From the NCBI RefSeq assembly GCF_018252635.1, contig NZ_JAGTXM010000001.1:806122-870121 (forward strand): a stretch of 64,000 nt of DNA, in the 5' to 3' direction. The notes under the pieces were generated by a model, which was not told where the DNA came from, made no database searches, and was given only the letters and a program-made list of their open reading frames with translations. The position numbers were made by a program, and so were the translations under genes. The stretch is from Citrobacter amalonaticus. Its GTDB lineage: Bacteria; Pseudomonadota; Gammaproteobacteria; Enterobacterales; Enterobacteriaceae. This document shows positions 29,257-39,555 of this stretch, piece by piece (within the stretch, counting starts at the first letter, position 1; each line of letters opens with the position of its first letter).

Positions 29257-30180
29257 ATGAGTGTTTTATATCCGTTAATTCAGGCGCTGGTGTTATTTGC
29301 CGCTGCGCCGCTGCTATCCGGCGTGACGCGCGTGGCGCGTGCCCGTCTGCACAATCGTCGTGGTCCGGGCGTATTGCAGGAGTACCGTGATCTGATCAAG
29401 CTGCTGGGTCGTCAGAGCGTCGCGCCAGCGGATGCAGGCTGGGTCTTTCGTCTGACGCCGTTTGTGATGGTGGGGGTCATGCTAACCATTGCTACCGCGC
29501 TGCCGGTGGTGACCGTGGGGTCGCCATTACCGCAACTGGGCGATTTGATCACGTTGATTTATCTGTTTGCCATTGCCCGTTTCTTCTTTTCCATTGCCGG
29601 TCTGGATACCGGTAGCCCGTTCACGGCGATCGGCGCGAGCCGCGAAGCGATGCTCGGCGTGCTGGTGGAGCCGATCCTGCTGCTGGGGTTGTGGGTTGCC
29701 GCACAGGTCGCGGGTTCCACTCATATCAGCAATATCACCGGGACAATCTATCACTGGCCATCAGCCGGTAGTATTCCGCTGATTTTGGCACTGTGCGCCT
29801 GTGCGTTCGCCACCTTTATCGAAATGGGCAAGCTGCCGTTCGATCTCGCGGAAGCGGAGCAGGAGCTACAGGAAGGGCCGCTGACCGAATACAGCGGCAG
29901 CGGTTTTGCGGTGCTGAAGTGGGGTATCAGTCTGAAACAGCTGGTGGTCCTGCAAATGTTTGTCGGGGTATTCCTGCCGTGGGGACAGATGGAAACATTC
30001 AGCGCAGGTGGACTGCTGCTGGCGTTGGTGTTTGCCATCGTTAAGCTGCTGGTCGGCGTACTGGTGATTGCCCTGTTCGAAAACAGCATGGCGCGTCTGC
30101 GTTTTTGCGCCACTTCACGTGTGACCTGGGCCGGTTTTGGGTTTGCGTTTTTAGCGTTCGTCTCCTTGCTGGTGGCGTGA
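29257..30180 (+). CDS. hycD: Hydrogenase-3 membrane subunit HycD
   Basis: A 307-residue NuoH-family membrane subunit that anchors the HycE/HycG catalytic part. Eight or so hydrophobic helices are visible, along with the quinone-site-like block EMGKLPFDLAEAEQELQEG. I chose the ATG at 29257, three bases after the hycC stop and behind GAGGAGCC. An upstream in-frame start inside hycC would add an unrelated arginine-rich leader. Confidence 0.96.
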   Translation: MSVLYPLIQALVLFAAAPLLSGVTRVARARLHNRRGPGVLQEYRDLIKLLGRQSVAPADAGWVFRLTPFVMVGVMLTIATALPVVTVGSPLPQLGDLITLIYLFAIARFFFSIAGLDTGSPFTAIGASREAMLGVLVEPILLLGLWVAAQVAGSTHISNITGTIYHWPSAGSIPLILALCACAFATFIEMGKLPFDLAEAEQELQEGPLTEYSGSGFAVLKWGISLKQLVVLQMFVGVFLPWGQMETFSAGGLLLALVFAIVKLLVGVLVIALFENSMARLRFCATSRVTWAGFGFAFLAFVSLLVA

Positions 30181-30197
30181 TTTAAGAGAGTTTAGAT

Positions 30198-31907
30198 ATG
30201 AATGAAGAAAAATCAGGTCAACAATACCTTGCCGCTCTGCACCAGGCGTTTCCTGGCGTGGTGCTGGACGAAGCCTGGCAGACCCGCGATCAACTGACCA
30301 TCACCGTGAAGGTCAACTCTCTGCCGGAAGTGGTCGAATTCCTCTACTACAAGCAGGGCGGATGGCTCTCGGTGCTGTTCGGCAACGATGAACGCCAGCT
30401 GTGTGGTCACTACGCGGTGTATTACGTGCTGTCGATGGAGCAGGGCACCAAATGCTGGATTACCGTCCGTGTGGAAGTGGATGCCAATAAGCTGGAATTC
30501 CCGTCCGTCACGCCGCGCGTGCCGGCTGCTGTCTGGGGCGAGCGCGAAGTACGCGACATGTACGGTCTGATCCCGGTTGGTCTGCCGGACGAACGCCGTC
30601 TGGTGCTGCCGGATGACTGGCCGGACGAACTCTATCCGCTGCGTAAGGACAGCATGGATTATCGCCAGCGCCCGGCACCGACCACCGATGCGGAAACCTA
30701 CGAGTTCATCAACGAACTGGGTGACAAAAAAAATAACGTGGTGCCGATTGGCCCGCTGCACGTCACTTCGGATGAACCGGGGCACTTCCGCCTGTTTGTA
30801 GACGGCGAAAATATTATCGACGCCGATTACCGCCTGTTCTATGTCCATCGCGGCATGGAAAAGCTGGCGGAAACCCGGATGGGTTACAACGAAGTCACCT
30901 TCCTGTCGGATCGCGTCTGCGGGATCTGCGGTTTTGCGCACAGCACCGCATATACCACCTCCGTTGAAAATGCGATGGGCATCGTGGTGCCGGAACGCGC
31001 ACAGATGATCCGCGCCATTCTGCTGGAGGTGGAGCGTCTGCACTCCCACCTGCTGAACCTCGGCCTGGCCTGTCACTTCACCGGTTTTGACTCCGGCTTT
31101 ATGCAGTTCTTCCGCGTACGCGAAACCTCCATGAAGATGGCGGAGATCCTGACCGGAGCGCGTAAGACCTACGGTCTGAACCTGATCGGCGGGATTCGTC
31201 GCGATCTGCTGAAAGCGGACATGATTCAGACCCGCAAACTGGCGCAGCAGATGCGTCGCGACGTGCAGGAACTGGTGGATATGCTGCTCAGTACGCCGAA
31301 CATGGAACAGCGCACCGTGGGAATTGGTCGTCTGGATCCAGAAATTGCGCGTGATTTCAGTAATGTTGGACCGATGGTTCGCGCCAGCGGTCACGCCCGC
31401 GACACCCGCGCCGACCACCCGTTTGTTGGTTACGGCCTGCTGCCAATGACGGTTCACAGCGAACAGGGCTGCGATGTGATCTCGCGTCTGAAGGTGCGCA
31501 TTAACGAAGTCTATACCGCGCTGAATATGATCGACTTCGGTCTGGACAACTTGCCCGGCGGTCCGCTGATGGTGGAAGGCTTCACCTACATTCCGCATCG
31601 CTTTGCGCTGGGCTTCTCCGAAGCGCCGCGCGGTGACGATATTCACTGGAGCATGACCGGCGACAACCAAAAGCTGTACCGCTGGCGCTGTCGTGCGGCG
31701 ACTTACGCCAACTGGCCGACTCTGCGTTATATGCTGCGCGGCAACACCGTTTCTGATGCGCCGCTGATTATTGGTAGCCTTGACCCTTGCTACTCCTGCA
31801 CCGACCGCATGACCGTGGTAGATGTGCGTAAGAAGAAGAGCAAAGTCGTGCCATACAAAGAACTTGAGCGCTACAGCATTGAGCGTAAAAACTCGCCGCT
31901 GAAATAA
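30198..31907 (+). CDS. hycE: Hydrogenase-3 large subunit HycE (precursor)
   Basis: This 569-residue NiFe large subunit carries an N-terminal NuoC-like domain fused to a NuoD-like catalytic domain. Nickel-iron ligands come from CGICG and DPCYSC, both intact. The residues after Arg537 (DPCYSCTDR, then MTVVDVRKKK...) are the 32-residue C-terminal extension that HycI removes after nickel insertion. A long antisense reading frame over this gene is a compositional shadow. Confidence 0.98.
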   Translation: MNEEKSGQQYLAALHQAFPGVVLDEAWQTRDQLTITVKVNSLPEVVEFLYYKQGGWLSVLFGNDERQLCGHYAVYYVLSMEQGTKCWITVRVEVDANKLEFPSVTPRVPAAVWGEREVRDMYGLIPVGLPDERRLVLPDDWPDELYPLRKDSMDYRQRPAPTTDAETYEFINELGDKKNNVVPIGPLHVTSDEPGHFRLFVDGENIIDADYRLFYVHRGMEKLAETRMGYNEVTFLSDRVCGICGFAHSTAYTTSVENAMGIVVPERAQMIRAILLEVERLHSHLLNLGLACHFTGFDSGFMQFFRVRETSMKMAEILTGARKTYGLNLIGGIRRDLLKADMIQTRKLAQQMRRDVQELVDMLLSTPNMEQRTVGIGRLDPEIARDFSNVGPMVRASGHARDTRADHPFVGYGLLPMTVHSEQGCDVISRLKVRINEVYTALNMIDFGLDNLPGGPLMVEGFTYIPHRFALGFSEAPRGDDIHWSMTGDNQKLYRWRCRAATYANWPTLRYMLRGNTVSDAPLIIGSLDPCYSCTDRMTVVDVRKKKSKVVPYKELERYSIERKNSPLK

Positions 31908-31916
31908 GGAATCGCC

Positions 31917-32459
31917 ATGTTTACCTTTATCAAAAAAGTCATCAAAACCGGCGCGCCGACTTCATCTTATCCGCTGGAGCCGATTGCGGTTGATAAAAAC
32001 TTCCGCGGTAAGCCGGAGCACAATCCGCAGCAATGCATTGGCTGCGCGGCCTGTGTAAATGCCTGCCCGTCGAATGCGCTGACGGTAGAAACCGATCTGG
32101 CCAGCGGCGAACTGGCCTGGCAGTTCAACCTTGGACGCTGCATTTTCTGCGCCCGCTGTGAAGAAGTATGCCCGACGGCGGCGATCAAGCTGTCGCAAGA
32201 GTATGAACTGGCGGTGTGGAAGAAAGAGGATTTCCTTCAGCAGTCTCGTTTTGCGCTGTGCAACTGCCGCGTATGCCATCGTCCTTTCGCTGTCCAGAAA
32301 GAGATTGATTACGCCATTACGCTGCTTAAGCACAACGGCGACAGCCGTGCGGAACATCACCGTGAAAGCTTTGAGACCTGCCCGGACTGCAAGCGTCAGA
32401 AGTGCCTGGTGCCGTCCGACCGAATTGAACTGACTCGCCATATGAAAGAGGCCTGCTGA
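31917..32459 (+). CDS. hycF: Hydrogenase-3 Fe-S subunit HycF
   Basis: A 180-residue NuoI-like protein with two 4Fe-4S motifs, [13 protein letters not shown] and [13 protein letters not shown], that relay electrons between HycB and HycG. Further cysteine pairs in the C-terminal half (CNCRVC and CPDCKRQKC) may bind another metal. The stop overlaps the hycG start by one base. Confidence 0.95.
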   Translation: MFTFIKKVIKTGAPTSSYPLEPIAVDKNFRGKPEHNPQQCIGCAACVNACPSNALTVETDLASGELAWQFNLGRCIFCARCEEVCPTAAIKLSQEYELAVWKKEDFLQQSRFALCNCRVCHRPFAVQKEIDYAITLLKHNGDSRAEHHRESFETCPDCKRQKCLVPSDRIELTRHMKEAC

Positions 32460-33226
32460 TGAGCCATTTATTAGGTCCGCGTGACGCGAACGGTATTCCG
32501 GTACCGATGACGGTGGAGGAGTCCATCGCCAGCATGAAGGCGTCATTACTGAAAAACATCAAGCGTTCAGCCTATGTTTACCGTGTGGACTGCGGCGGCT
32601 GTAACGGCTGTGAAATTGAAATTTTCGCGACCTTATCGCCGTTGTTCGACGCCGAGCGCTTCGGTATCAAAGTTGTACCGTCACCGCGTCATGCCGACAT
32701 TCTGCTGTTCACCGGCGCGGTTACCCGTGCAATGCGCTCTCCGGCGCTGCGTGCCTGGCAGTCTGCGCCCGATCCGAAAATCTGTATCTCTTACGGCGCT
32801 TGCGGCAACAGCGGTGGCATCTTCCACGACCTGTACTGCGTCTGGGGCGGGACTGACAAAATTGTGCCGGTGGATGTGTATATTCCGGGATGCCCGCCGA
32901 CGCCTGCGGCTACGCTGTACGGCTTTGCGATGGCGTTGGGCCTGCTGGAGCAGAAAATTCACGCTCGCGCGCCAGGCGAACTGGACGATCAGCCAGCGGA
33001 AATTTTGCATCCGGACATGGTTCAGCCGCTGCGTGTGAAGGTCGATCGCGAGGCGCGTCGGCTGGCCGGTTATCGCTATGGACGTCAGATTGCGGATGAT
33101 TACCTGCGCCAGCTCGGTCAGGGTGAACATCAGGTGGCGCGCTGGCTGGAAGCGGAAAGCGATCCGCGCCTGACCGAGATCGTCACGCACCTGAATCAGG
33201 TTGTCGAAGAGGCGCGTATCCGATGA
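32459..33226 (+). CDS. hycG: Hydrogenase-3 small subunit HycG
   Basis: A 255-residue NuoB-like subunit carrying the proximal 4Fe-4S cluster next to the NiFe site. The cysteine pattern [12 protein letters not shown], the later [11 protein letters not shown] and IPGCPPTP supply the ligands. It overlaps hycF by one base and hycH by four. Confidence 0.96.
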   Translation: MSHLLGPRDANGIPVPMTVEESIASMKASLLKNIKRSAYVYRVDCGGCNGCEIEIFATLSPLFDAERFGIKVVPSPRHADILLFTGAVTRAMRSPALRAWQSAPDPKICISYGACGNSGGIFHDLYCVWGGTDKIVPVDVYIPGCPPTPAATLYGFAMALGLLEQKIHARAPGELDDQPAEILHPDMVQPLRVKVDREARRLAGYRYGRQIADDYLRQLGQGEHQVARWLEAESDPRLTEIVTHLNQVVEEARIR

Positions 33227-33633
33227 GTGAAACGGTGGTGTTCAGCCAACTGAGCCGTAAGTTTATTGATGAGAACGATGCAACGCCCGCCGAGGCGCAG
33301 CAGGTTGTCTATTACAGCCTGGCGATTGGTCACCATCTTGGGATCATCGACTGCCTGGAGGCTGCGCTGACCTGTCCGTGGGACGCCTATCTGGCGTGGA
33401 TTGCCACGCTGGAAGAGGGCAGCGAGGCCCGTCGCAAGATGGAAGGGGTGCCGAAGTACGGCGAGATCGTCATCGATTTTAATCATGTGCAAATGCTGGC
33501 GCACGCGTTCGATCGTGCGCTTGTGGTACAAACCCCGGAGCAGCAGGCATGGAGTAAACAGATGCTCAGCATGCTGCACGATATTCATCAGGAGAGCGCT
33601 ATTTACCTGATGGTAAGGAGGCACCGTGACTGA
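33223..33633 (+). CDS. hycH: Formate hydrogenlyase maturation protein HycH
   Basis: A 136-residue protein required for an active formate hydrogenlyase in E. coli and not part of the purified complex. No catalytic motif is evident. Its position between hycG and the protease gene hycI is conserved, and it overlaps both genes (4 and 8 bases), which suggests coupled synthesis with the maturation step. Confidence 0.94.
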   Translation: MSETVVFSQLSRKFIDENDATPAEAQQVVYYSLAIGHHLGIIDCLEAALTCPWDAYLAWIATLEEGSEARRKMEGVPKYGEIVIDFNHVQMLAHAFDRALVVQTPEQQAWSKQMLSMLHDIHQESAIYLMVRRHRD

Positions 33634-34090
33634 CGTTTTATTGTGTGTTGGCAACAGCATGATGGGGGATGACGGCGCGGGGCCGCTGCTGGCAGAAAAA
33701 TGCGCGGCGCAGGCGAAAGGCAACTGGGTGGTCATCGACGGGGGCAGTGCGCCGGAAAATGATATCGTGGCCATTCGCGAATTGCGCCCGGATCGTCTGC
33801 TGATCGTGGATGCCACCGACATGGGGTTGAATCCCGGCGAGATCCGCATTATCGATCCTGACGATATCGCCGAGATGTTCATGATGACGACCCACAATAT
33901 GCCGCTGAATTATCTGGTTGATCAGCTTAAAGAAGACGTCGGCGAGGTTACCTTCCTCGGGATTCAGCCAGATATCGTCGGATTCTATTATCCTATGACT
34001 CAGCCAATTAAGGATGCCGTCGACACCGTTTACCAGCGTCTCGACGGCTGGGAGGGTCACGGCGGCTTCGCGGAATTAGACGCGTCGTGA
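33626..34090 (+). CDS. hycI: HycE C-terminal processing endopeptidase HycI
   Basis: A 154-residue nickel-dependent maturation protease that cuts HycE after its Arg537. The N-terminal CVGNSMMGDDGAG block with Asp16 and the DATDMG segment provide metal ligands. The start is GTG at 33626, preceded by AAGGAGG. It is the last gene of the hyc operon. A REP-like sequence follows immediately. Confidence 0.96.
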   Translation: MTDVLLCVGNSMMGDDGAGPLLAEKCAAQAKGNWVVIDGGSAPENDIVAIRELRPDRLLIVDATDMGLNPGEIRIIDPDDIAEMFMMTTHNMPLNYLVDQLKEDVGEVTFLGIQPDIVGFYYPMTQPIKDAVDTVYQRLDGWEGHGGFAELDAS

Positions 34091-34096
34091 TATTCA

Positions 34097-34127
34097 TGCC
34101 GGGTGACGGTCTGGCCTCATCCGGCCT
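34097..34127. repeat. REP-like element overlapping the symE-like 3' end
   Basis: GCCGGGTGACGGTCTGGCCTC leads into ATCCGGCC, giving a degenerate REP palindrome between hycI and the convergent symE-like gene. The stop codon and last residues of the latter lie within it. Confidence 0.55.
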
Positions 34128-34368
34128 GTTCTTCTCTCACCTGTTCGATCACTAATTTCCCCTGCATTACCGCCACATTGACAATGGTGCCGGTCGGGAA
34201 ACCCGCCTGTTCCAGCCAGTCGCCATTAATGGTTAACGACGCATGCCGGCTATAGCGGCGCGTATTGCCGGTTTTCGGATCTTCATGGCGCTTTCTGACA
34301 TAGCTCACCTTTAAACGACGAAACGGTCTGATGATAGCGGCGTCAGGACTGGCAGTCTCAATAGTCAT
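34117..34368 (-). CDS. SymE-like type I toxin (SOS-linked endoribonuclease family)
   Basis: An 83-residue protein matching the SymE fold family. The core reads ...LKVSYV..., then SRHASLTINGDWLEQAGFPTGT and VNVAVMQGKLVIEQ. This corresponds to the AbrB/MazE-like segment of E. coli SymE, whose equivalent is ...ITLKGQWLEAAGFATGTAV.... K-12 SymE is 113 residues; this one lacks its C-terminal extension. I chose the ATG at 34368, behind AAGGAACCG. A LexA-type box 38 bases upstream supports SOS control as for symE. A SymR-like antisense RNA is expected, but I could not identify its promoter. The gene is not at this locus in E. coli as I recall, so it is probably a local insertion. Confidence 0.8.
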   Translation of the reverse strand: MTIETASPDAAIIRPFRRLKVSYVRKRHEDPKTGNTRRYSRHASLTINGDWLEQAGFPTGTIVNVAVMQGKLVIEQVREEQAG

Positions 34369-34405
34369 AAACGGTTCCTTGTTACACACGAGTAAATGAA
34401 AATAC

Positions 34406-34421
34406 CTGTATAAAATGCCAG
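34406..34421. promoter_or_regulatory. LexA-type SOS box upstream of the symE-like gene
   Basis: CTGTATAAAATGCCAG fits CTGT-N8-CAG with one departure from the second half-site, and is flanked by GTA on the right. It closely resembles the dinI box as I recall it. On the minus strand TATACAG here could overlap the -10 of the gene's promoter. Confidence 0.7.
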
Positions 34422-34502
34422 TAAAAAAGGGAAGGGGCAAACCGGAAACTGGAAGGGAGATAACGGAAACGGAATGCAAATAATGTAACGAGGGAAGAGA
34501 GG

Positions 34503-34530
34503 AGCGGATAGCGCGAGCGCCATCCGGCAT
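34503..34530. repeat. Partial REP element between symE-like gene and ascB
   Basis: GCGGATAGCGCGAGCGCCATCCGGC is a short REP-like half lying next to the ascB stop at 34536. With the element at 34097 it brackets the symE-like gene. Confidence 0.5.
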
Positions 34531-34535
34531 CCTGT

Positions 34536-37437
<2,902 letters not shown>

Positions 37438-37524
37438 AGGATTTTTATCCTGTTTTATCAGTAGGGTACGTTTTATTTTTTCCGCACATTCGCCTGAGCG
37501 ATGGTCGGTGATGAAACGCTGATG

Positions 37525-37538
37525 GGAAACCGGTTCCA
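37525..37538. promoter_or_regulatory. AscG-type (LacI family) operator
   Basis: GGAAACCGGTTCCA holds the perfect core AACCGGTT (37528-37535), resembling the E. coli AscG site TGAAACCGGTTTCA. It lies about 90 bases upstream of ascF. Confidence 0.65.
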
Positions 37539-37598
37539 CAAAATCATGAATAGTTTATTTGCATTGGGCAATATTTAATTTTCAATTTTTTCTTAAAG

Positions 37599-37614
37599 CG
37601 TGACTTGAGTCACT
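37599..37614. promoter_or_regulatory. CRP site in the ascG-ascF gap
   Basis: GTGA and TCAC are spaced by six bases (CGTGACTTGAGTCACT), and the inner 14 bases form a symmetric inverted repeat. It sits between the divergent ascF and ascG starts and fits catabolite control of a beta-glucoside operon. Confidence 0.75.
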
Positions 37615-37702
37615 GATGGTTTTCCGGCGTGATTTAGCATCAGGGACAACCACGCGGCGGTGAAGTACACTGCATCTCATTGCGAGTAAAGGAAGAAAAC
37701 TT

Positions 37703-38716
37703 ATGACGACGATGCTGGAGGTAGCGCAGCGGGCCGGGGTGTCGAAGGCGACGGTCTCCAGGGTGCTCTCAGGGAATGGCTACGTCAGCCAGGAAACGAA
37801 GGATCGCGTATTTCAGGCGATTGAAGAGAGTGGCTATCGGCCTAACCTGTTGGCGCGTAGCCTTGCGGCGAAAACCAGTCAGACGCTGGGGCTGGTGGTG
37901 ACAAACACCCTCTATCACGGCGTCTATTTTAGCGAGTTGCTGTTTCATACCGCGCGGATGGCGGAAGATCAGGGCCGTCAGCTTCTGCTCGCTGATGGTA
38001 AACACAGCGCGCAAGAGGAGCGCCAGGCGATCCAGTATCTGCTGGATTTGCGCTGCGACGCGATCATGATCTACCCGCGTTTTCTCAGCGTGGATGAGAT
38101 CGATAACATCATCGACAGCCACTCGCAGCCGATTATGGTGCTTAACCGCCGGTTACGAAAAAACAGCAGCCACTGCGTCTGGTGCGATCAAAAGCAGACC
38201 AGTTTTAACGCCGTAGCGGAACTCATTGCTGCAGGCCATCAGCAGATTGCCTTTATTACCGGTTCGATGGACTCCCCGACCGGGGTTGAACGCCTGTCGG
38301 GGTACAAAGAGGCGCTGACCCGACACGGCATCGCCGTCAATGACGACCTGATCGTCAAAGGCAAATGGACGCCAGCTTGCGGGGCGGCAGGGGTGGACGC
38401 GCTGCTTTCTCGCGACGTGACGTTCAGCGCACTGGTGGCAAGCAATGACGACATGGCGGTTGGGGCCATCAAGCAGTTACATGACAAAGGGTTAGCCGTG
38501 CCGTCGCAGGTATCGGTGATTGGTTTTGACGATATCGCCATGGCGCCCTACACCATACCGGCGCTCTCCAGCGTCAAAATTCCGGTGACGGAGATGATTC
38601 AGGAGACCATTGGTCGACTCATTTTCATGCTGGATGGCGGGGCGTTTACGCCTCCGAAAAGCTTCACCGGCACGCTTATCCGCCGCGACTCTGTTGCGTC
38701 TGTCACGGTGAGGTAA
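37703..38716 (+). CDS. ascG: LacI-family repressor AscG
   Basis: A 337-residue repressor of ascFB. The N-terminal helix-turn-helix (MLEVAQRAGVSKATVSRVLS, about residues 4-23) is followed by the hinge and a periplasmic-binding-like sensor domain. It is divergent from ascF and shares the gap with the AscG- and CRP-type sites. No interruption is seen. Confidence 0.95.
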   Translation: MTTMLEVAQRAGVSKATVSRVLSGNGYVSQETKDRVFQAIEESGYRPNLLARSLAAKTSQTLGLVVTNTLYHGVYFSELLFHTARMAEDQGRQLLLADGKHSAQEERQAIQYLLDLRCDAIMIYPRFLSVDEIDNIIDSHSQPIMVLNRRLRKNSSHCVWCDQKQTSFNAVAELIAAGHQQIAFITGSMDSPTGVERLSGYKEALTRHGIAVNDDLIVKGKWTPACGAAGVDALLSRDVTFSALVASNDDMAVGAIKQLHDKGLAVPSQVSVIGFDDIAMAPYTIPALSSVKIPVTEMIQETIGRLIFMLDGGAFTPPKSFTGTLIRRDSVASVTVR

Positions 38717-38727
38717 AAATTGTCGCC

Positions 38728-38751
38728 GTCATCGTCATTCCTGACGATGAC
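38728..38751. promoter_or_regulatory. 10-bp inverted repeat, probable FhlA enhancer for hydN
   Basis: GTCATCGTCA (38728-38737) and TGACGATGAC (38742-38751) are perfect inverted copies around TTCC. TGTCG occurs just upstream at 38721. The repeats share GATGACGA-type words with the hypA-hycA enhancer. The element lies about 58 bases before the -24 element of hydN. It could also act as the ascG transcript end, but no T-tract follows closely. Confidence 0.55.
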
Positions 38752-38807
38752 ACCACAAGGGGCGCTCTCTTTTTTTAAAATGTTGTTTAATTACAACAGG
38801 ATAAAAA

Positions 38808-38823
38808 CTGGCATGATTTGTGA
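38808..38823 (+). promoter_or_regulatory. Sigma-54-like promoter of hydN
   Basis: CTGGCATGATTTGTGA has the -24 TGGCATG and a correctly spaced -12 G at 38822, but the following C is A. It lies about 40 bases before the hydN start. Context with FhlA targets supports it despite the imperfect -12. Confidence 0.5.
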
Positions 38824-38861
38824 ATGCTTCGGCACATTATCTGTTATTGCTGGAGAATTTG

Positions 38862-39407
38862 ATGAACCGTTTCATCATTGCAGACGCCAATAAGTGCATT
38901 GGTTGCCGTACCTGTGAAGTGGCCTGCGTGGTCTCCCATCAGGAAAACCAGGACTGCGCGTCACTGACCCCTGAAACCTTTTTGCCTCGCATCCATGTGA
39001 TTAAAGGCGTGAATGTCTCGACGGCGACGCTGTGCCGCCAGTGTGAGGATGCGCCGTGTGCGAACGTCTGCCCGAACGGTGCCATCAGCCGTGATAAAGG
39101 TTTTGTGCATGTCATGCAGGAACGTTGCATTGGCTGCAAAACCTGTGTGGTAGCCTGTCCGTATGGGGCAATGGAAGTCGTGGTGCGTCCGGTTGTGCGT
39201 AACAGCGGGGCGGGCCTGAACGTGAGAGCAGAAAAAGCGGAAGCTAACAAGTGCGATCTCTGTTATCACCGCGATGCCGGTCCGGCCTGTATGGAAGCCT
39301 GTCCGACGCATGCCCTGATTTGCGTTGACCGTAATAAGCTTGAGCAACTCAGCGCTGAAAAGCGTCGCCGCACGGCGCTGGACTCTTCTGCATCGCTGCT
39401 TTTCTAA
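38862..39407 (+). CDS. hydN: Electron transport protein HydN
   Basis: This 181-residue 4Fe-4S polyferredoxin is related to HycB and needed for full formate dehydrogenase-H activity in E. coli. Cysteine clusters CIGCRTCEVAC, CRQCEDAPC, CIGCKTCVVAC and CDLCYHRDAGPAC are intact. I chose the ATG giving MNRFIIAD; an in-frame GTG upstream adds a leader not seen in the family. The C-terminus (...RRTALDSSASLLF) is about six residues longer than in K-12. Confidence 0.94.
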   Translation: MNRFIIADANKCIGCRTCEVACVVSHQENQDCASLTPETFLPRIHVIKGVNVSTATLCRQCEDAPCANVCPNGAISRDKGFVHVMQERCIGCKTCVVACPYGAMEVVVRPVVRNSGAGLNVRAEKAEANKCDLCYHRDAGPACMEACPTHALICVDRNKLEQLSAEKRRRTALDSSASLLF

Positions 39408-39442
39408 TCCCTGAAAATCCGCGTAAAATACGGTAGTACTTA

Positions 39443-39523
39443 TGCCGGATGGCGATGCTCACGCACCTTATCCGGCCTACTGTTCGCATCCCCGTAGGCC
39501 TGATAAGCGTAGCGCCATCAGGC
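39443..39523. repeat. BIME between hydN and hypF
   Basis: GCCGGATGGCGATGC...CTTATCCGGCCTAC and CGTAGGCCTGATAAGCG...GCGCCATCAGGC are two inverted REP units. They precede the hypF start and argue against a longer HypF reading through this sequence. Confidence 0.85.
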
Positions 39524-39555
39524 AAACCGGGATAGATGACTGCGGAAACGACTTA

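Noticed and set aside
30213-31670. A 485-residue open frame antisense to hycE
   Set aside because: It lies wholly over a conserved NiFe large-subunit gene. It has no domain pattern and follows from GC-rich third positions on the other strand.
34178-34206. TTGACA inside the symE-like gene as a promoter for a SymR-like antisense RNA
   Set aside because: The -35 is perfect, but no acceptable -10 lies 16-18 bases downstream.
39442-39555. Longer HypF start at 39442
   Set aside because: The extra 38 residues would be encoded by a BIME, and the ATG at 39556 gives the normal family N-terminus.
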